NCBI GenBank assembly: GCA_012963885.1
Contig: DTUY01000051.1
Location: 1 to 35,692 of the forward strand
Direction: 5' to 3'
DNA: 35,692 nt
From: Candidatus Poribacteria bacterium
GTDB lineage: Bacteria > Poribacteria > WGA-4E > UBA9662
Positions within the stretch are counted from its first letter, which is position 1. Every line of letters begins with the position of its first letter. Under the pieces are notes generated by a model, which worked only from the letters and a program-made list of their open reading frames with translations, did not search any database and was not told the origin of the DNA. A program made the position numbers and the translations under genes. This document shows, one piece after another, positions 16,846 to 25,298 of the stretch.

Positions 16846-17763
16846 ATGCGTTCAGAAAGCCTACCAAAAGGTCTCAATGACTACCAAATTAAGATGATGT
16901 TCATCACACCGACCATGATTTTGCTGGTCTTGATGAACATCTTCCCGTTGCTGTGGTCGTTGTACTTAAGCTTTCATCGCTATAAAGCTTCTATACCAAC
17001 CCGACCAGCGAAGTTCATCGGGGTGCGCAACTATTCCCAGCTTCTGTCTGACCCCGAAGTATGGGAGTACTTTCAAACCACCGCTTATTTTGTCGTTCTG
17101 GCTGTGCTTGTCCAGTTCATCATCGGTTTTGGGTTGGCTTTGCTGCTGAACCGCGAGTTCCGTTACAAAGGGATGATTACCACGTTAATCCTGTTACCGA
17201 TGATGCTCTCACCGGTTGTAGTTGGATTGTTTTGGCGCTTCATTTTCGCCTCTGACAATTCTGGACTGGTCAACTATTTCCTCAGTCCAGTATTGAACGC
17301 GTTGAACATGCAACCCATCGGTTGGACAACAGATCCCAAAATTGCCATGATTGCCGTAGTGATCGTCGATACATGGATGTGGTCGCCTTTCATGATGCTA
17401 ATCTCTTTAGCGGGGTTATCTGCCATACCTAAGTATCTCTACGAAGCGGCAGATGTCGATCGCGCCTCGACCTGGTTCAAGTTTAGTAGGATTACCTTAC
17501 CATTGGTCTCGCCCCTTTTGCTAATTGCATTGCTATTCCGTACCATGGATGCATTTAAGATGTTCGACATTGTTTATGTCCTGACACGTGAAGGCGGGCC
17601 GGGTACGGCCACGGAAACAGTCTCTATGAATCTTTATAAACTGGCGTTTCGGAATTTCAATACAGGTAAGGCCTGCGCCATGGCATACATTCTTTTAATC
17701 ATCATCGTTGCGTTAAGTAATATCTATGTTAAATATCTGAATCAGGTAAAGGGAGACGCATAG
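16846..17763 (+). CDS. Sugar ABC transporter permease, MalF/UgpA type
   Basis: This 305-aa inner-membrane permease has six hydrophobic segments. The EAA loop reads EAADVDRASTWFKFSRITLPLVSP, which is the contact site for the ATPase. Early IFPLLWSLYLSFHRY and late FDIVYVLTREGGPGTATE are typical of the MalF/UgpA branch of sugar importers. Length is normal for this branch. It lies just after an intrinsic terminator and one base before the second permease, so the permeases and ATPase form a tight transcriptional unit that may be partly independent of the binding-protein and cyclase genes. No convincing own promoter was found in the 60 bases between. Confidence 0.92.
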   Translation: MRSESLPKGLNDYQIKMMFITPTMILLVLMNIFPLLWSLYLSFHRYKASIPTRPAKFIGVRNYSQLLSDPEVWEYFQTTAYFVVLAVLVQFIIGFGLALLLNREFRYKGMITTLILLPMMLSPVVVGLFWRFIFASDNSGLVNYFLSPVLNALNMQPIGWTTDPKIAMIAVVIVDTWMWSPFMMLISLAGLSAIPKYLYEAADVDRASTWFKFSRITLPLVSPLLLIALLFRTMDAFKMFDIVYVLTREGGPGTATETVSMNLYKLAFRNFNTGKACAMAYILLIIIVALSNIYVKYLNQVKGDA

Positions 17764-17764
17764 A

Positions 17765-18919
17765 TTGGCTAATAAACGTCGGGCAGGACTTGGGCACTAC
17801 ATCATTCTGATTACCATCGCCATGGCTGTTGTTATCTACCTGATCCCGATTTATTGGATTGTTGTTACTTCTTTAAAATCACCAAGTGACATCGTTACCA
17901 AAGTTCCCAAGTTTCTGTTTCGCATAACATGGGAGAACTATCAAAAGCTGATGCCGATGAAAGTTCCGCTGATCCTCTATATTTTCTTGGCTGAAGCACT
18001 AATTGGGATTCTTTTGGTGTGTCTGTCGCTTAAAAAGGATATGGCCATAGTACGAATGTTGATTCCCGTGGGCGGTATCGTGTTCGCCTTAACCAGCTTT
18101 TGTGCCTTTATAGGTACAAGGGACTTTAATTTTCTGATGCTGATAGTTTATGCTATGGCTGCTTATTGGCTGATTAGAAAAACCGCAACTAGGGTGACGC
18201 AAGCCCGACTTATTTGGGGGAGTCTTATTGCGTTTTCTTTGGTGGCTGTTTGTGCTGTTCTGGCTGGTGCTGGCTCCAAGTATTTTCATCAGTTACTGAA
18301 TAGTATCGTCATTGGATTCGGCAGTACAATTCTGGCTGTTGGACTTGGGACCTGTTCCGCTTATGCCTTTTCCCGCTTTGAAATCTTGGGAAAGGAAGAT
18401 CTACTGTTTTTCATTCTTAGCACACGGATGTTGCCGCCAGTTGTGGTCGTCATCCCGGTTTACCTAATGTACAGTAAACTTGGGTTGCGTGATACACATT
18501 TGGGACTAATACTATTATATACCACCTTCAACCTGTCATTTGCTGTCTGGTTAATGAAAGGGTTCATTGACGAAATCCCAAAGGAATATGAGGACGCGGC
18601 GTTAGTAGACGGGTACACGCGTTTCCAAAGCTTTTTCAAGGTCGTTTTCCCACAATCGGTAACAGGAATGGCGGCCACAGCGGTGTTTTGTTTGATTACA
18701 GCTTGGAACGAATTTGCCTTTGCGCTTGTGTTGACGGAGGTTGGAGGTAAGGCAGTCACTGCTCCTCCGTCTATTACCAGCGCAACTGGATCTGGTGGGA
18801 TGGATTGGGGAATGATTGCGGCTAAGACTTTTATCTTCTTGCTGCCTGTTGCAGTCTTTACCTTTTTAATGCGGAAACATTTACTTCGTGGTGTTACCTT
18901 TGGCGCGATTAAGAGGTAA
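17765..18919 (+). CDS. Sugar ABC permease, MalG/UgpE type, with large insertion
   Basis: This 384-aa inner-membrane permease starts with TTG one base after the previous stop; AAAGGGAG (17748-17754) supports it. The N-terminal segment (IYLIPIYWIVVTSLKSPSDI) and the C-terminal part with the EAA loop (EYEDAALVDGYTRFQSFFKVVFP) are standard for the MalG/UgpE branch. The protein is about 100 residues longer than usual: between WENYQKL (residue 56-62) and FHQLLNSIVIG (residue 174 on) lie four extra hydrophobic segments, about residues 68-88, 97-117, 121-137 and 148-168. The open frame is continuous, so the insertion is translated. Its role is unknown. Confidence 0.9.
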   Translation: MANKRRAGLGHYIILITIAMAVVIYLIPIYWIVVTSLKSPSDIVTKVPKFLFRITWENYQKLMPMKVPLILYIFLAEALIGILLVCLSLKKDMAIVRMLIPVGGIVFALTSFCAFIGTRDFNFLMLIVYAMAAYWLIRKTATRVTQARLIWGSLIAFSLVAVCAVLAGAGSKYFHQLLNSIVIGFGSTILAVGLGTCSAYAFSRFEILGKEDLLFFILSTRMLPPVVVVIPVYLMYSKLGLRDTHLGLILLYTTFNLSFAVWLMKGFIDEIPKEYEDAALVDGYTRFQSFFKVVFPQSVTGMAATAVFCLITAWNEFAFALVLTEVGGKAVTAPPSITSATGSGGMDWGMIAAKTFIFLLPVAVFTFLMRKHLLRGVTFGAIKR

Positions 18920-18922
18920 ATA

Positions 18923-20056
18923 ATGGCGAATCTAAGACTGAAAAATATCAAGAAGAGTTTTGCTGGTCAGATAGCGTTAGATAACCTCAACCTTGATATT
19001 GAGGATGGCGAATTTTTCGTTATTTTGGGGCATACAGGGGCTGGTAAAACAACGATACTCAGGTGTATAGCTGGTTTGGAACAGCCTGAACAAGGTGAGA
19101 TCTATATGGATGATGAATTGATATCGAACCTGTCTCCTGCCACTCGTGATGTCGCTTTTGTCTTTCAGGAACATATTTTGTATCCGCACATGACTGTGTA
19201 CGAAAACATGGCTTTTCCCCTTCGCCCAAGGGGGCATTCTGAATCTGCAATCAATTCGCGAGTTGTGGAGATTGCAGAGATGCTGCACATCAAGCACCTT
19301 CTGGGACGAGAACCCAGTCAACTCAGCGGTGGGGAAACACAACGCGTTGGACTCGGCCGCGCTATGGTACGCCAACCAAAAGTGTTTTTAATGGACGAGC
19401 CAATCTCGGCATTAGACGCAAAATTGCGAGCCGAAATGCGGGCTGAGATTAAGTGGCGTCAACGTCAAACGGGAATTACGACGCTTTATGTGACCCATGA
19501 TCAAACTGAAGCCATGTCAATGGCGGATCGAATTGCCATCCTCAAGGATGGAGATGTAATGCAGGTTGGAACAGCCACAGAGGTCTATCACTCACCGGCT
19601 AACCTGTTTGTGGCGGATTTTATCGGCAACCCCAGCATAAATCTGATTCCTTGCAAGGTGTCAGCCTTTGAAGATGAGTATATGCAGATAAGTCTCTTAG
19701 ACCATCTTCAGTACCAGATCACGGAAGCAGAAATTGTAAAGCAATTAGCAAGAATGGATCGGGATTGTGAACTGATACTCGGAATTCATCCGGAAGACAT
19801 TAGCTTGGAAGACATTAGCTTGGAAGACAGACAAAACATGGACGATATTTCAGCAGAAATATATGAGTCCGAACCCTTAGGCGCTGAAACAATTGTAGAC
19901 CTGAATTTGGGGAAAAGCGAGAGAGGGGAAATGGTAATCCTAAAAGTCAGAACTTCACCTGATTTTGATAAAGCAGTTGGCCAAATGGTTGCAATAAAAT
20001 TCGATCAGAAACAGTTGTTCTTCTTTGATGCGATCACCGGAGAAGCTATTCGGTGA
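18923..20056 (+). CDS. Sugar ABC importer ATPase, UgpC/MalK type
   Basis: This 377-aa ATPase starts three bases after the permease stop. It has Walker A GHTGAGKT, a Q-loop in FVFQEHILYPHMTV, signature LSGGETQRVGLGRA, Walker B VFLMDEPISALDAKL and an H-loop in YVTHDQTEAM. The signature glutamine of LSGGQ is replaced by glutamate. The C-terminal part, from about residue 240, is the TOBE/MOP-like regulatory domain of MalK-type proteins (FIGNPSINLIP, GIHPEDI). A five-residue tandem duplication sits in this domain. It energises the two permeases just upstream. It converges on the PilZ-like gene with 36 bases between stops. Confidence 0.93.
   Translation: MANLRLKNIKKSFAGQIALDNLNLDIEDGEFFVILGHTGAGKTTILRCIAGLEQPEQGEIYMDDELISNLSPATRDVAFVFQEHILYPHMTVYENMAFPLRPRGHSESAINSRVVEIAEMLHIKHLLGREPSQLSGGETQRVGLGRAMVRQPKVFLMDEPISALDAKLRAEMRAEIKWRQRQTGITTLYVTHDQTEAMSMADRIAILKDGDVMQVGTATEVYHSPANLFVADFIGNPSINLIPCKVSAFEDEYMQISLLDHLQYQITEAEIVKQLARMDRDCELILGIHPEDISLEDISLEDRQNMDDISAEIYESEPLGAETIVDLNLGKSERGEMVILKVRTSPDFDKAVGQMVAIKFDQKQLFFFDAITGEAIR
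19792..19829 (+). repeat. 15-bp tandem duplication in the ATPase gene
   Basis: GGAAGACATTAGCTT occurs at 19792-19806 and 19807-19821, followed by a partial third copy. It is in frame and encodes repeated EDISL in the TOBE-like domain right after HP, so it extends a loop without breaking the frame. Confidence 0.85.
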
Positions 20057-20092
20057 AGAAGTTTGCAAACGGCCGATGCCACCCCGAAATAA

Positions 20093-20959
20093 CTAGAATC
20101 TCTTGACTTTCTTTTTGAAACCTCCACCGTATTTGTCACTGAGTTCTTGTTCTACGGTTTGCTGGTGTTCAACCAGTTTCTGCTGCATACAAAATGATGA
20201 AACTTTGTCAGTAACCTTTGCTTCTTCGAATGGATTCTCAAAAATCCAGGCGATGGCGATGTTATCGTTGTCTGGCTGAGCCGGATCTTTAATAATTCTG
20301 ACAACTCGGGAGGGCAAAGTGGTTTTGCCACGGTATTCGTCTTCTTCGCTAAATTTCGGGAACTTTGGATTGGTAACAGTTAAAAAAACAGCCATCCCTT
20401 CGTGTATTCCCGAACCTCGCTTCGCCTGCACTAATACTCCCGATCCACTTATTTCTACGGATTGAACCGGAGTCTCTTTGAGGATGACTTTTTTTCTGCG
20501 ACCCTCACCTTCACTGGCAGAAACGGACATGGAAATACGCGATGCGATTCTGGCAAATTTTCTTTCTTTGAGATCCATGGTGTAGTTGGCAAATTGAAGA
20601 ACATGTCCAAGTTCCGGATCGAAATAAGACTCTTCTACCACCTCTGCTTCTTCAACGCCACCAACTCTAACTGAGACATACAATTCTTGATTTGACAATG
20701 CTCCGTCTGGGATCGGCTCTGTGAATTCTCCTACTGGAGGGATGTTGATACAAACAATTTTAGAGTGTATAAAGCCAAGTTTAGCAGGCACTTCGTCCAT
20801 GTAATCAGGAAAATTTTCGATTTCTTCTGTCAGCTCGTAGTCAATTTCAACGTCACGGTTAACTTCTGAATCTTTGATCGCTTTAATAATTTCTTCTTTT
20901 GTTTCTGGGGCGTCAAAATCCGCCGCTTCCCCTGTTAGTCTGCTTTTTACCCTGGCCAT
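20093..20959 (-). CDS. PilZ-like protein, candidate cyclic-di-GMP receptor
   Basis: This 288-aa soluble protein has an acidic N-terminal half that may form a YcgR-like domain, and a C-terminal half that reads as a PilZ beta barrel. The RxxxR motif is Arg133-Lys-Phe-Ala-Arg137 in KERKFARIASR. The second PilZ motif, normally D/N-x-S-x-x-G, reads Glu169-Ile-Ser171-Gly-Ser-Gly174. The barrel continues with VFLTVTNP and LPSRVVRII. The Glu in place of Asp/Asn could weaken nucleotide binding. The start is backed by GGGAG seven bases upstream and a strong promoter. PilZ proteins act as cytoplasmic c-di-GMP receptors that regulate motility or polysaccharide production. It faces the importer/cyclase locus. 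Confidence 0.7.
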   Translation of the reverse strand: MARVKSRLTGEAADFDAPETKEEIIKAIKDSEVNRDVEIDYELTEEIENFPDYMDEVPAKLGFIHSKIVCINIPPVGEFTEPIPDGALSNQELYVSVRVGGVEEAEVVEESYFDPELGHVLQFANYTMDLKERKFARIASRISMSVSASEGEGRRKKVILKETPVQSVEISGSGVLVQAKRGSGIHEGMAVFLTVTNPKFPKFSEEDEYRGKTTLPSRVVRIIKDPAQPDNDNIAIAWIFENPFEEAKVTDKVSSFCMQQKLVEHQQTVEQELSDKYGGGFKKKVKRF

Positions 20960-21338
20960 GATTTTCTCCCTGTTTGTTAGATAGCCTTTTAAAGGTTACT
21001 CTGTGAGTTAAAATATGTTATAGAGGTCACTTAGCAATTCTATTTTATCCGACCTTAAGTGTCAAGAATTTTTTTAACTATTGGCTGAGTTCATACCTTA
21101 TTTTTGAATACTGAAAATATGGCGTTGTGTTTGTAGAATTTGTGATAATTTTATAGAATATACGCCGCCGAACAGAATATGCGGAATGGTAACAAATTAT
21201 AATTAGAATTGATCTATCAACTGTTTTTGGGCTGTGTCTGGCACGTATTTGAAAACTGCTTGATTCAGTTAGATTTATGCATGTCCAACCGTTCAATAGC
21301 GCACTTGGATCAAAGCTTATACAACTGAGGAAAATTGC
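20960..21338. other. Divergent intergenic region before the nitrilase gene
   Basis: No gene is seen in these 379 bases. The left part holds the promoter (21037-21065) and leader of the PilZ-like gene. The right part ends with the ribosome site GAGG (21327-21330) of the nitrilase gene. No convincing promoter was found for the nitrilase direction; TTGAAA at 21249 lacks a good -10 partner. Confidence 0.6.
21037..21065 (-). promoter_or_regulatory. Near-consensus promoter for the PilZ-like gene
   Basis: On the reverse strand TTGACA (21065-21060) is a perfect -35, and TAGAAT (21042-21037) is one mismatch from the -10 consensus. The spacer is exactly 17 bases. The predicted leader is about 70 nt. 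This is the strongest promoter match in the window. Confidence 0.78.
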
Positions 21339-22214
21339 ATGTTGTCAAAAATAAAAGTGTCCGCGATCGCCATTGGCAGCAATGGTGATTATCAGAATAA
21401 ACTGGCATTGGCTTTAGATCATCTGAAAACGTCTGGAGAGTCCGAAGCTGATATCGCCTGTCTGCCCGAGATATTTGCGGGCAATCATCCAGAAGCTATC
21501 CCCGGTCCAATAACCGATGCTGTTGCTAAGCTCGCTCGGCAATACGGAATGTATGTCATTTGTCCGATCGTGGAGGATGGGCAGGATAAGCAATACAACA
21601 CAGCTGTTCTCATTGACCGGAAAGGTGAAATTATTGGCAGCTATCGTAAAGTGTTTGTCTTCTGGGGAGAAAACCTTTCACCCAGTCAAGATGGCGTCAA
21701 ATATTTTGAAACTGATTTTGGTCGTATATGTATCCTAACCTGTTTTGATATTAATTTTCCTGAGCTTTGGCAGGATGCGGATGAGCTAGGTGCCGAGATT
21801 GTATTTTGGCCAAGTGCCTACGATGGAGGCATGCCGTTAAATGCTTTTGCCAAATTATACCATTACTATATTGTACCAGTAGGCACTGGAAACATTATAG
21901 ATATTACCGGAGAGGAGGTAACTTGCCAAAATCCAAGGGAACAGCACTTTATTGCTACGCTCGATCTCGATCGAACCTTCATTCACGATAATTATACAGG
22001 CAAAAAGGTTCAACAAATGCTTCAGGACTACAAAGGAAAGATTGAAATAGAACAGCGTTACAACATGGAAGCATGGACTCTGATTAGGTCAGTGGATTCC
22101 ACTGTAAACCTTCGACAATTATGCCGAAGGTACCAAGTTGAAACATTACGTCAATATCAGCACCGCAGTCGTCTTCAGATTAATCGCATCCGTGAATGTG
22201 GAGGTGTCGTATAA
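21339..22214 (+). CDS. Carbon-nitrogen hydrolase (nitrilase superfamily)
   Basis: This 291-aa predicted cytoplasmic enzyme has the complete Glu-Lys-Cys triad of the nitrilase superfamily: Glu44 in CLPEIFAGN, Lys104 in SYRKVFVFWGE and Cys135 in ILTCFDINFPELW. The family hydrolyses amides, carbamoyl compounds or nitriles; the substrate is not identifiable here. The start is ATG 21339 with GAGG eight bases upstream. The C-terminal 50 residues (RSVDSTVNLRQLCRRYQVET and beyond) are basic and glutamine/arginine-rich and look like a helical tail. It is monocistronic as far as can be seen. Confidence 0.92.
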   Translation: MLSKIKVSAIAIGSNGDYQNKLALALDHLKTSGESEADIACLPEIFAGNHPEAIPGPITDAVAKLARQYGMYVICPIVEDGQDKQYNTAVLIDRKGEIIGSYRKVFVFWGENLSPSQDGVKYFETDFGRICILTCFDINFPELWQDADELGAEIVFWPSAYDGGMPLNAFAKLYHYYIVPVGTGNIIDITGEEVTCQNPREQHFIATLDLDRTFIHDNYTGKKVQQMLQDYKGKIEIEQRYNMEAWTLIRSVDSTVNLRQLCRRYQVETLRQYQHRSRLQINRIRECGGVV

Positions 22215-22375
22215 AACAACTTCTCTCACCTGTTCCCATTGAATCCTTTCTTCATCTTTTATTCGTAACCATAAGTTCTTTTAAAATTTAGAGAAAATAT
22301 GATAAAATCCGAGTATTCAGTCAACGTGAATATCAACTGGTAAGTAATCCTAAAGGACGATTGCAAGCATAATAA

Positions 22376-24085
22376 ATGAGCTATTATTACACAGCTAAGA
22401 TTAAACAGAACTTAGATCAAATCACCAGGATGATTTTGCTCTGGACCTGGTTCTGTTTAGCGTTACCCGTTTTTATCCTATGGTGCCAGTTAGGTCATGC
22501 TGATAATCATTCGGTTGTGTTTACAGATGTTACTCAAGATTCAGGTATTAAATTCAAACACTACAATGGAAAGAGTCAGCGTCGCCACATTGTTGAAACC
22601 ATGGGCGCAGGTGCGGCATTCTTGGATTATGACAACGATGGGTTTCTGGATTTATACATTATTAACGGCGGATTTATGGGAAAGAAAAAAGGCTTGGTAT
22701 CTTCCAGAAACATTCTCTATAGGAACAATAATGGTGATGGGACTTTTTCTGATGTCACGAAACAAGCTCACGTTGGCGATTCCAGTTGTGGGATGGGCGT
22801 TGCCGTGGGAGACTATAACAATGATGGCTTTGTCGACATCTATGTGACCAACTACGGTGCTAACGTACTTTACCAGAATCAAGGAGATGGCAGTTTTGTG
22901 GATGTTACCGAGAAAGCCAAGGTTGGAAACGCAGATTGGAGTACCGGTTGTGCCTTTCTAGACTTTGACTTGGATGGGGATCTGGACTTATACGTTGTCA
23001 ATTATGTGGTGTACAATACGTCAATGAAACCGTGTATCAATCTGAAAACCGGAGTAATTGAATATTGTCATCCGCGAACATTTCGCCCAGCCAAAGATGT
23101 CCTTTATCAAAACAATGGGGATGGAACTTTTACCGATGTAACCAAAAAATCCGGCGTTTACAACACCATTCCGTGTAGAGGTTTGGGAATTGGTGTGGGG
23201 GATTGTGATAATAACGGTTATCCTGATATTTATATTGCTAACGATACTGATCGAAACTGCTTTTATCTGAATAAAGGAGGGACTTTTAATGACATTGCTT
23301 TTTCATCGGGAACCGCTTTCAATAAAGATGGCATACCGGAAGGTGGAATGGGAGTTGACATAGGAGATTATGATGGGGATGGCTGGCTTGATATCTTTGT
23401 CACCAATACGGAAACCAATACACTTTACAAAAGCCACGGCGATGGGACCTTCACTGATATAAGTGATGAGGCTGGCTTGGGTGGAGTATCGGCTTCTCTG
23501 GTTGGATTCGGAACAAAATTCTTTGATTATGACAATGATGGAGATCTGGATATTTTTGTGGCCGACGGTGAAGTACAGGAATTTATTGATCCCACTACCA
23601 GAAAGTCGATTTATCCACAGAGGGATCAATTGTACCGAAGTAACGGAGATGGAACTTATACTGAAGTGTCTGCTTCATCAGGAAAATACTTTTCGGATAA
23701 ATACGTTGGTCGTGGGACAGCTTTCGGAGATTATGATAACGATGGTGATATAGATCTCCTTGTTTTAAATTGTAATCAACGCGTGATTTTGCTTCGAAAT
23801 GATGGGGGAAATGCCAATAATTGGCTTGCAGTTAAACTGATTGGAACACGAAGCAACCGTGATGGGATTGGAGCACGTATTCGTCTCACTACCGAGGGGG
23901 AAACACGTATTGCCGAGATACAGAGTACTGCTAGCTATCTCTCAGCCAATGACCTTCGTGTTATCTTTGGCTTGGGTCGGAAAAAGGTTGTTGATAAAAT
24001 CGAAGTGCATTGGCCGAGCGGTACCAAACAAACGCTGAAGGGCATCAAGGCTAATCAATTGATCAAGATTACTGAAAAGATATGA
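22376..24085 (+). CDS. CRTAC1-like secreted FG-GAP/VCBS repeat protein with ASPIC/UnbV domain
   Basis: This 569-aa exported protein has an N-terminal hydrophobic segment (LLWTWFCLALPVFILW) ending at LGHADN. At least seven calcium-binding-type loops follow (DYDNDGFLDLY, DYNNDGFVDIY, DFDLDGDLDLY, DCDNNGYPDIY, DYDGDGWLDIF, DYDNDGDLDIF and DYDNDGDIDLL), which mark FG-GAP/VCBS blades of a beta propeller. The C-terminus (GARIRLTTEG to KIEVHWPSGTKQTL) is an ASPIC/UnbV domain. Such proteins are extracellular or surface proteins of unknown role, common in marine bacteria. Met18 (22427), just before the hydrophobic stretch, is an alternative start. The stop overlaps the next start by four bases. Confidence 0.92.
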   Translation: MSYYYTAKIKQNLDQITRMILLWTWFCLALPVFILWCQLGHADNHSVVFTDVTQDSGIKFKHYNGKSQRRHIVETMGAGAAFLDYDNDGFLDLYIINGGFMGKKKGLVSSRNILYRNNNGDGTFSDVTKQAHVGDSSCGMGVAVGDYNNDGFVDIYVTNYGANVLYQNQGDGSFVDVTEKAKVGNADWSTGCAFLDFDLDGDLDLYVVNYVVYNTSMKPCINLKTGVIEYCHPRTFRPAKDVLYQNNGDGTFTDVTKKSGVYNTIPCRGLGIGVGDCDNNGYPDIYIANDTDRNCFYLNKGGTFNDIAFSSGTAFNKDGIPEGGMGVDIGDYDGDGWLDIFVTNTETNTLYKSHGDGTFTDISDEAGLGGVSASLVGFGTKFFDYDNDGDLDIFVADGEVQEFIDPTTRKSIYPQRDQLYRSNGDGTYTEVSASSGKYFSDKYVGRGTAFGDYDNDGDIDLLVLNCNQRVILLRNDGGNANNWLAVKLIGTRSNRDGIGARIRLTTEGETRIAEIQSTASYLSANDLRVIFGLGRKKVVDKIEVHWPSGTKQTLKGIKANQLIKITEKI

Positions 24086-25251
24086 GAAAGACAGGTTTTT
24101 GCCATTTTTTTGCTGGAATTAAGCATCGATACTTGGCACTAAAGTTTTTGCTGGTATGTCATTTAACACTCAGCATTTGTCTGACAGCTGCTACCCAGCA
24201 AGATGACTCCCAGATAAAACTTTTCATGAGTCAACTTAGTGACGAAGACACAGCTGTTCGCAGTAAAGCAGCTAAGAAACTAGGAACTTTCGGCCATAAA
24301 GCACAGGTTGCTGTCCCCTTGTTGATTGATTCTCTTAATGATGAATCTCGGTATGTGCGCCGTAATGCCGCTTTTGCCTTGGGGCGTATTAGTGAAAATG
24401 CCGGTGAATCAGTGCCGGCACTGATTACAGCACTCGGTGACGGTGATTGGACTGTACGGTTAAACGCGACATCTGCGCTTGGTAGTATTGGTGAAAATGC
24501 CAAGGCGGCAGTTCCTTTTTTGATAGATACTATAGACGATGTGAATTGGGAAGTTAGTGTTAATGCTGTAAAGTCGTTGGGGCAGATCGGTTCTGCTACC
24601 AGTATTGCCGTATCGGCTTTGAGCAAAGCGTTAAAGAGTGAAAACGAAATGATATGCAGCAACGCAGCAATGGCGTTGAGTGAAATTGGAAAGGCGGCCA
24701 TACCAGTACTGATAGACGCGTTAAGCGACACCAATAAAACTGTTCGTCGCACCGCTGCGTTCTCACTGGGCCGCATCGGCAAACTGCCTAAGGAAGCTGT
24801 GCATGTCTTGAAGGTTACCTTGAACGATAATGATATCAGTGTACGTGTTTCGGCTGCCGCCGCATTGGCTAGAATTGATCCTTCAAGTCGAATAAAGACT
24901 ATGCTAATCTTGACTGGAGCCTTAAATAGCAAAGACGAATTTACTCGCGGTTTTGCCAACTACAGCTTAAAGAAAATCAGGGAGCTTGACGCATTAGCCA
25001 TTGAAAAGAGAGTAAAATTTCTTATCCAGCAACTGCGTGACAACGACGCTGCCATACGTTATAAGGCAATTGTAACTTTGGGCAAGATGAAACAGGCAGC
25101 GGCAGGTACAGTTTCTGATTTAATTAAAATGCTGGACGATTCGGATAAAAGAGTCAGTTCAAGCGTGCTTGAAGCATTGAAGCAGATTGGCAATCCAGAG
25201 GCTATCAAAGCTGTCAATCATTATCTTGAAAACGAGAAAAAGCCAGATTGA
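24082..25251 (+). CDS. Exported HEAT-repeat protein
   Basis: This 389-aa protein has a long signal-type hydrophobic segment (about residues 18-36, LKFLLVCHLTLSICLTAA). About eight or nine HEAT/PBS-lyase-type repeats of about 35 residues follow, with repeated cores such as VRRNAAFALGRI, VRLNATSALGSI, VRRTAAFSLGRI and VRVSAAAALARI. HEAT repeats form a curved solenoid for protein binding, here probably outside the cytoplasm. The ATG overlaps the CRTAC1-like stop (ATGA), so the two products are translationally coupled and may work together. It converges on the first LamG gene. Confidence 0.88.
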   Translation: MRKTGFCHFFAGIKHRYLALKFLLVCHLTLSICLTAATQQDDSQIKLFMSQLSDEDTAVRSKAAKKLGTFGHKAQVAVPLLIDSLNDESRYVRRNAAFALGRISENAGESVPALITALGDGDWTVRLNATSALGSIGENAKAAVPFLIDTIDDVNWEVSVNAVKSLGQIGSATSIAVSALSKALKSENEMICSNAAMALSEIGKAAIPVLIDALSDTNKTVRRTAAFSLGRIGKLPKEAVHVLKVTLNDNDISVRVSAAAALARIDPSSRIKTMLILTGALNSKDEFTRGFANYSLKKIRELDALAIEKRVKFLIQQLRDNDAAIRYKAIVTLGKMKQAAAGTVSDLIKMLDDSDKRVSSSVLEALKQIGNPEAIKAVNHYLENEKKPD

Positions 25252-25298
25252 GCTAAAACGATGTTCCTGCTTAAAGAAAAAGTTCTCCCACAAACAAA

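Noticed and set aside
24231..24959. Long reverse-strand open frame opposite the HEAT-repeat gene
   Set aside because: It is the antisense shadow of a repetitive coding region; the forward product has clear HEAT repeats and an export signal.
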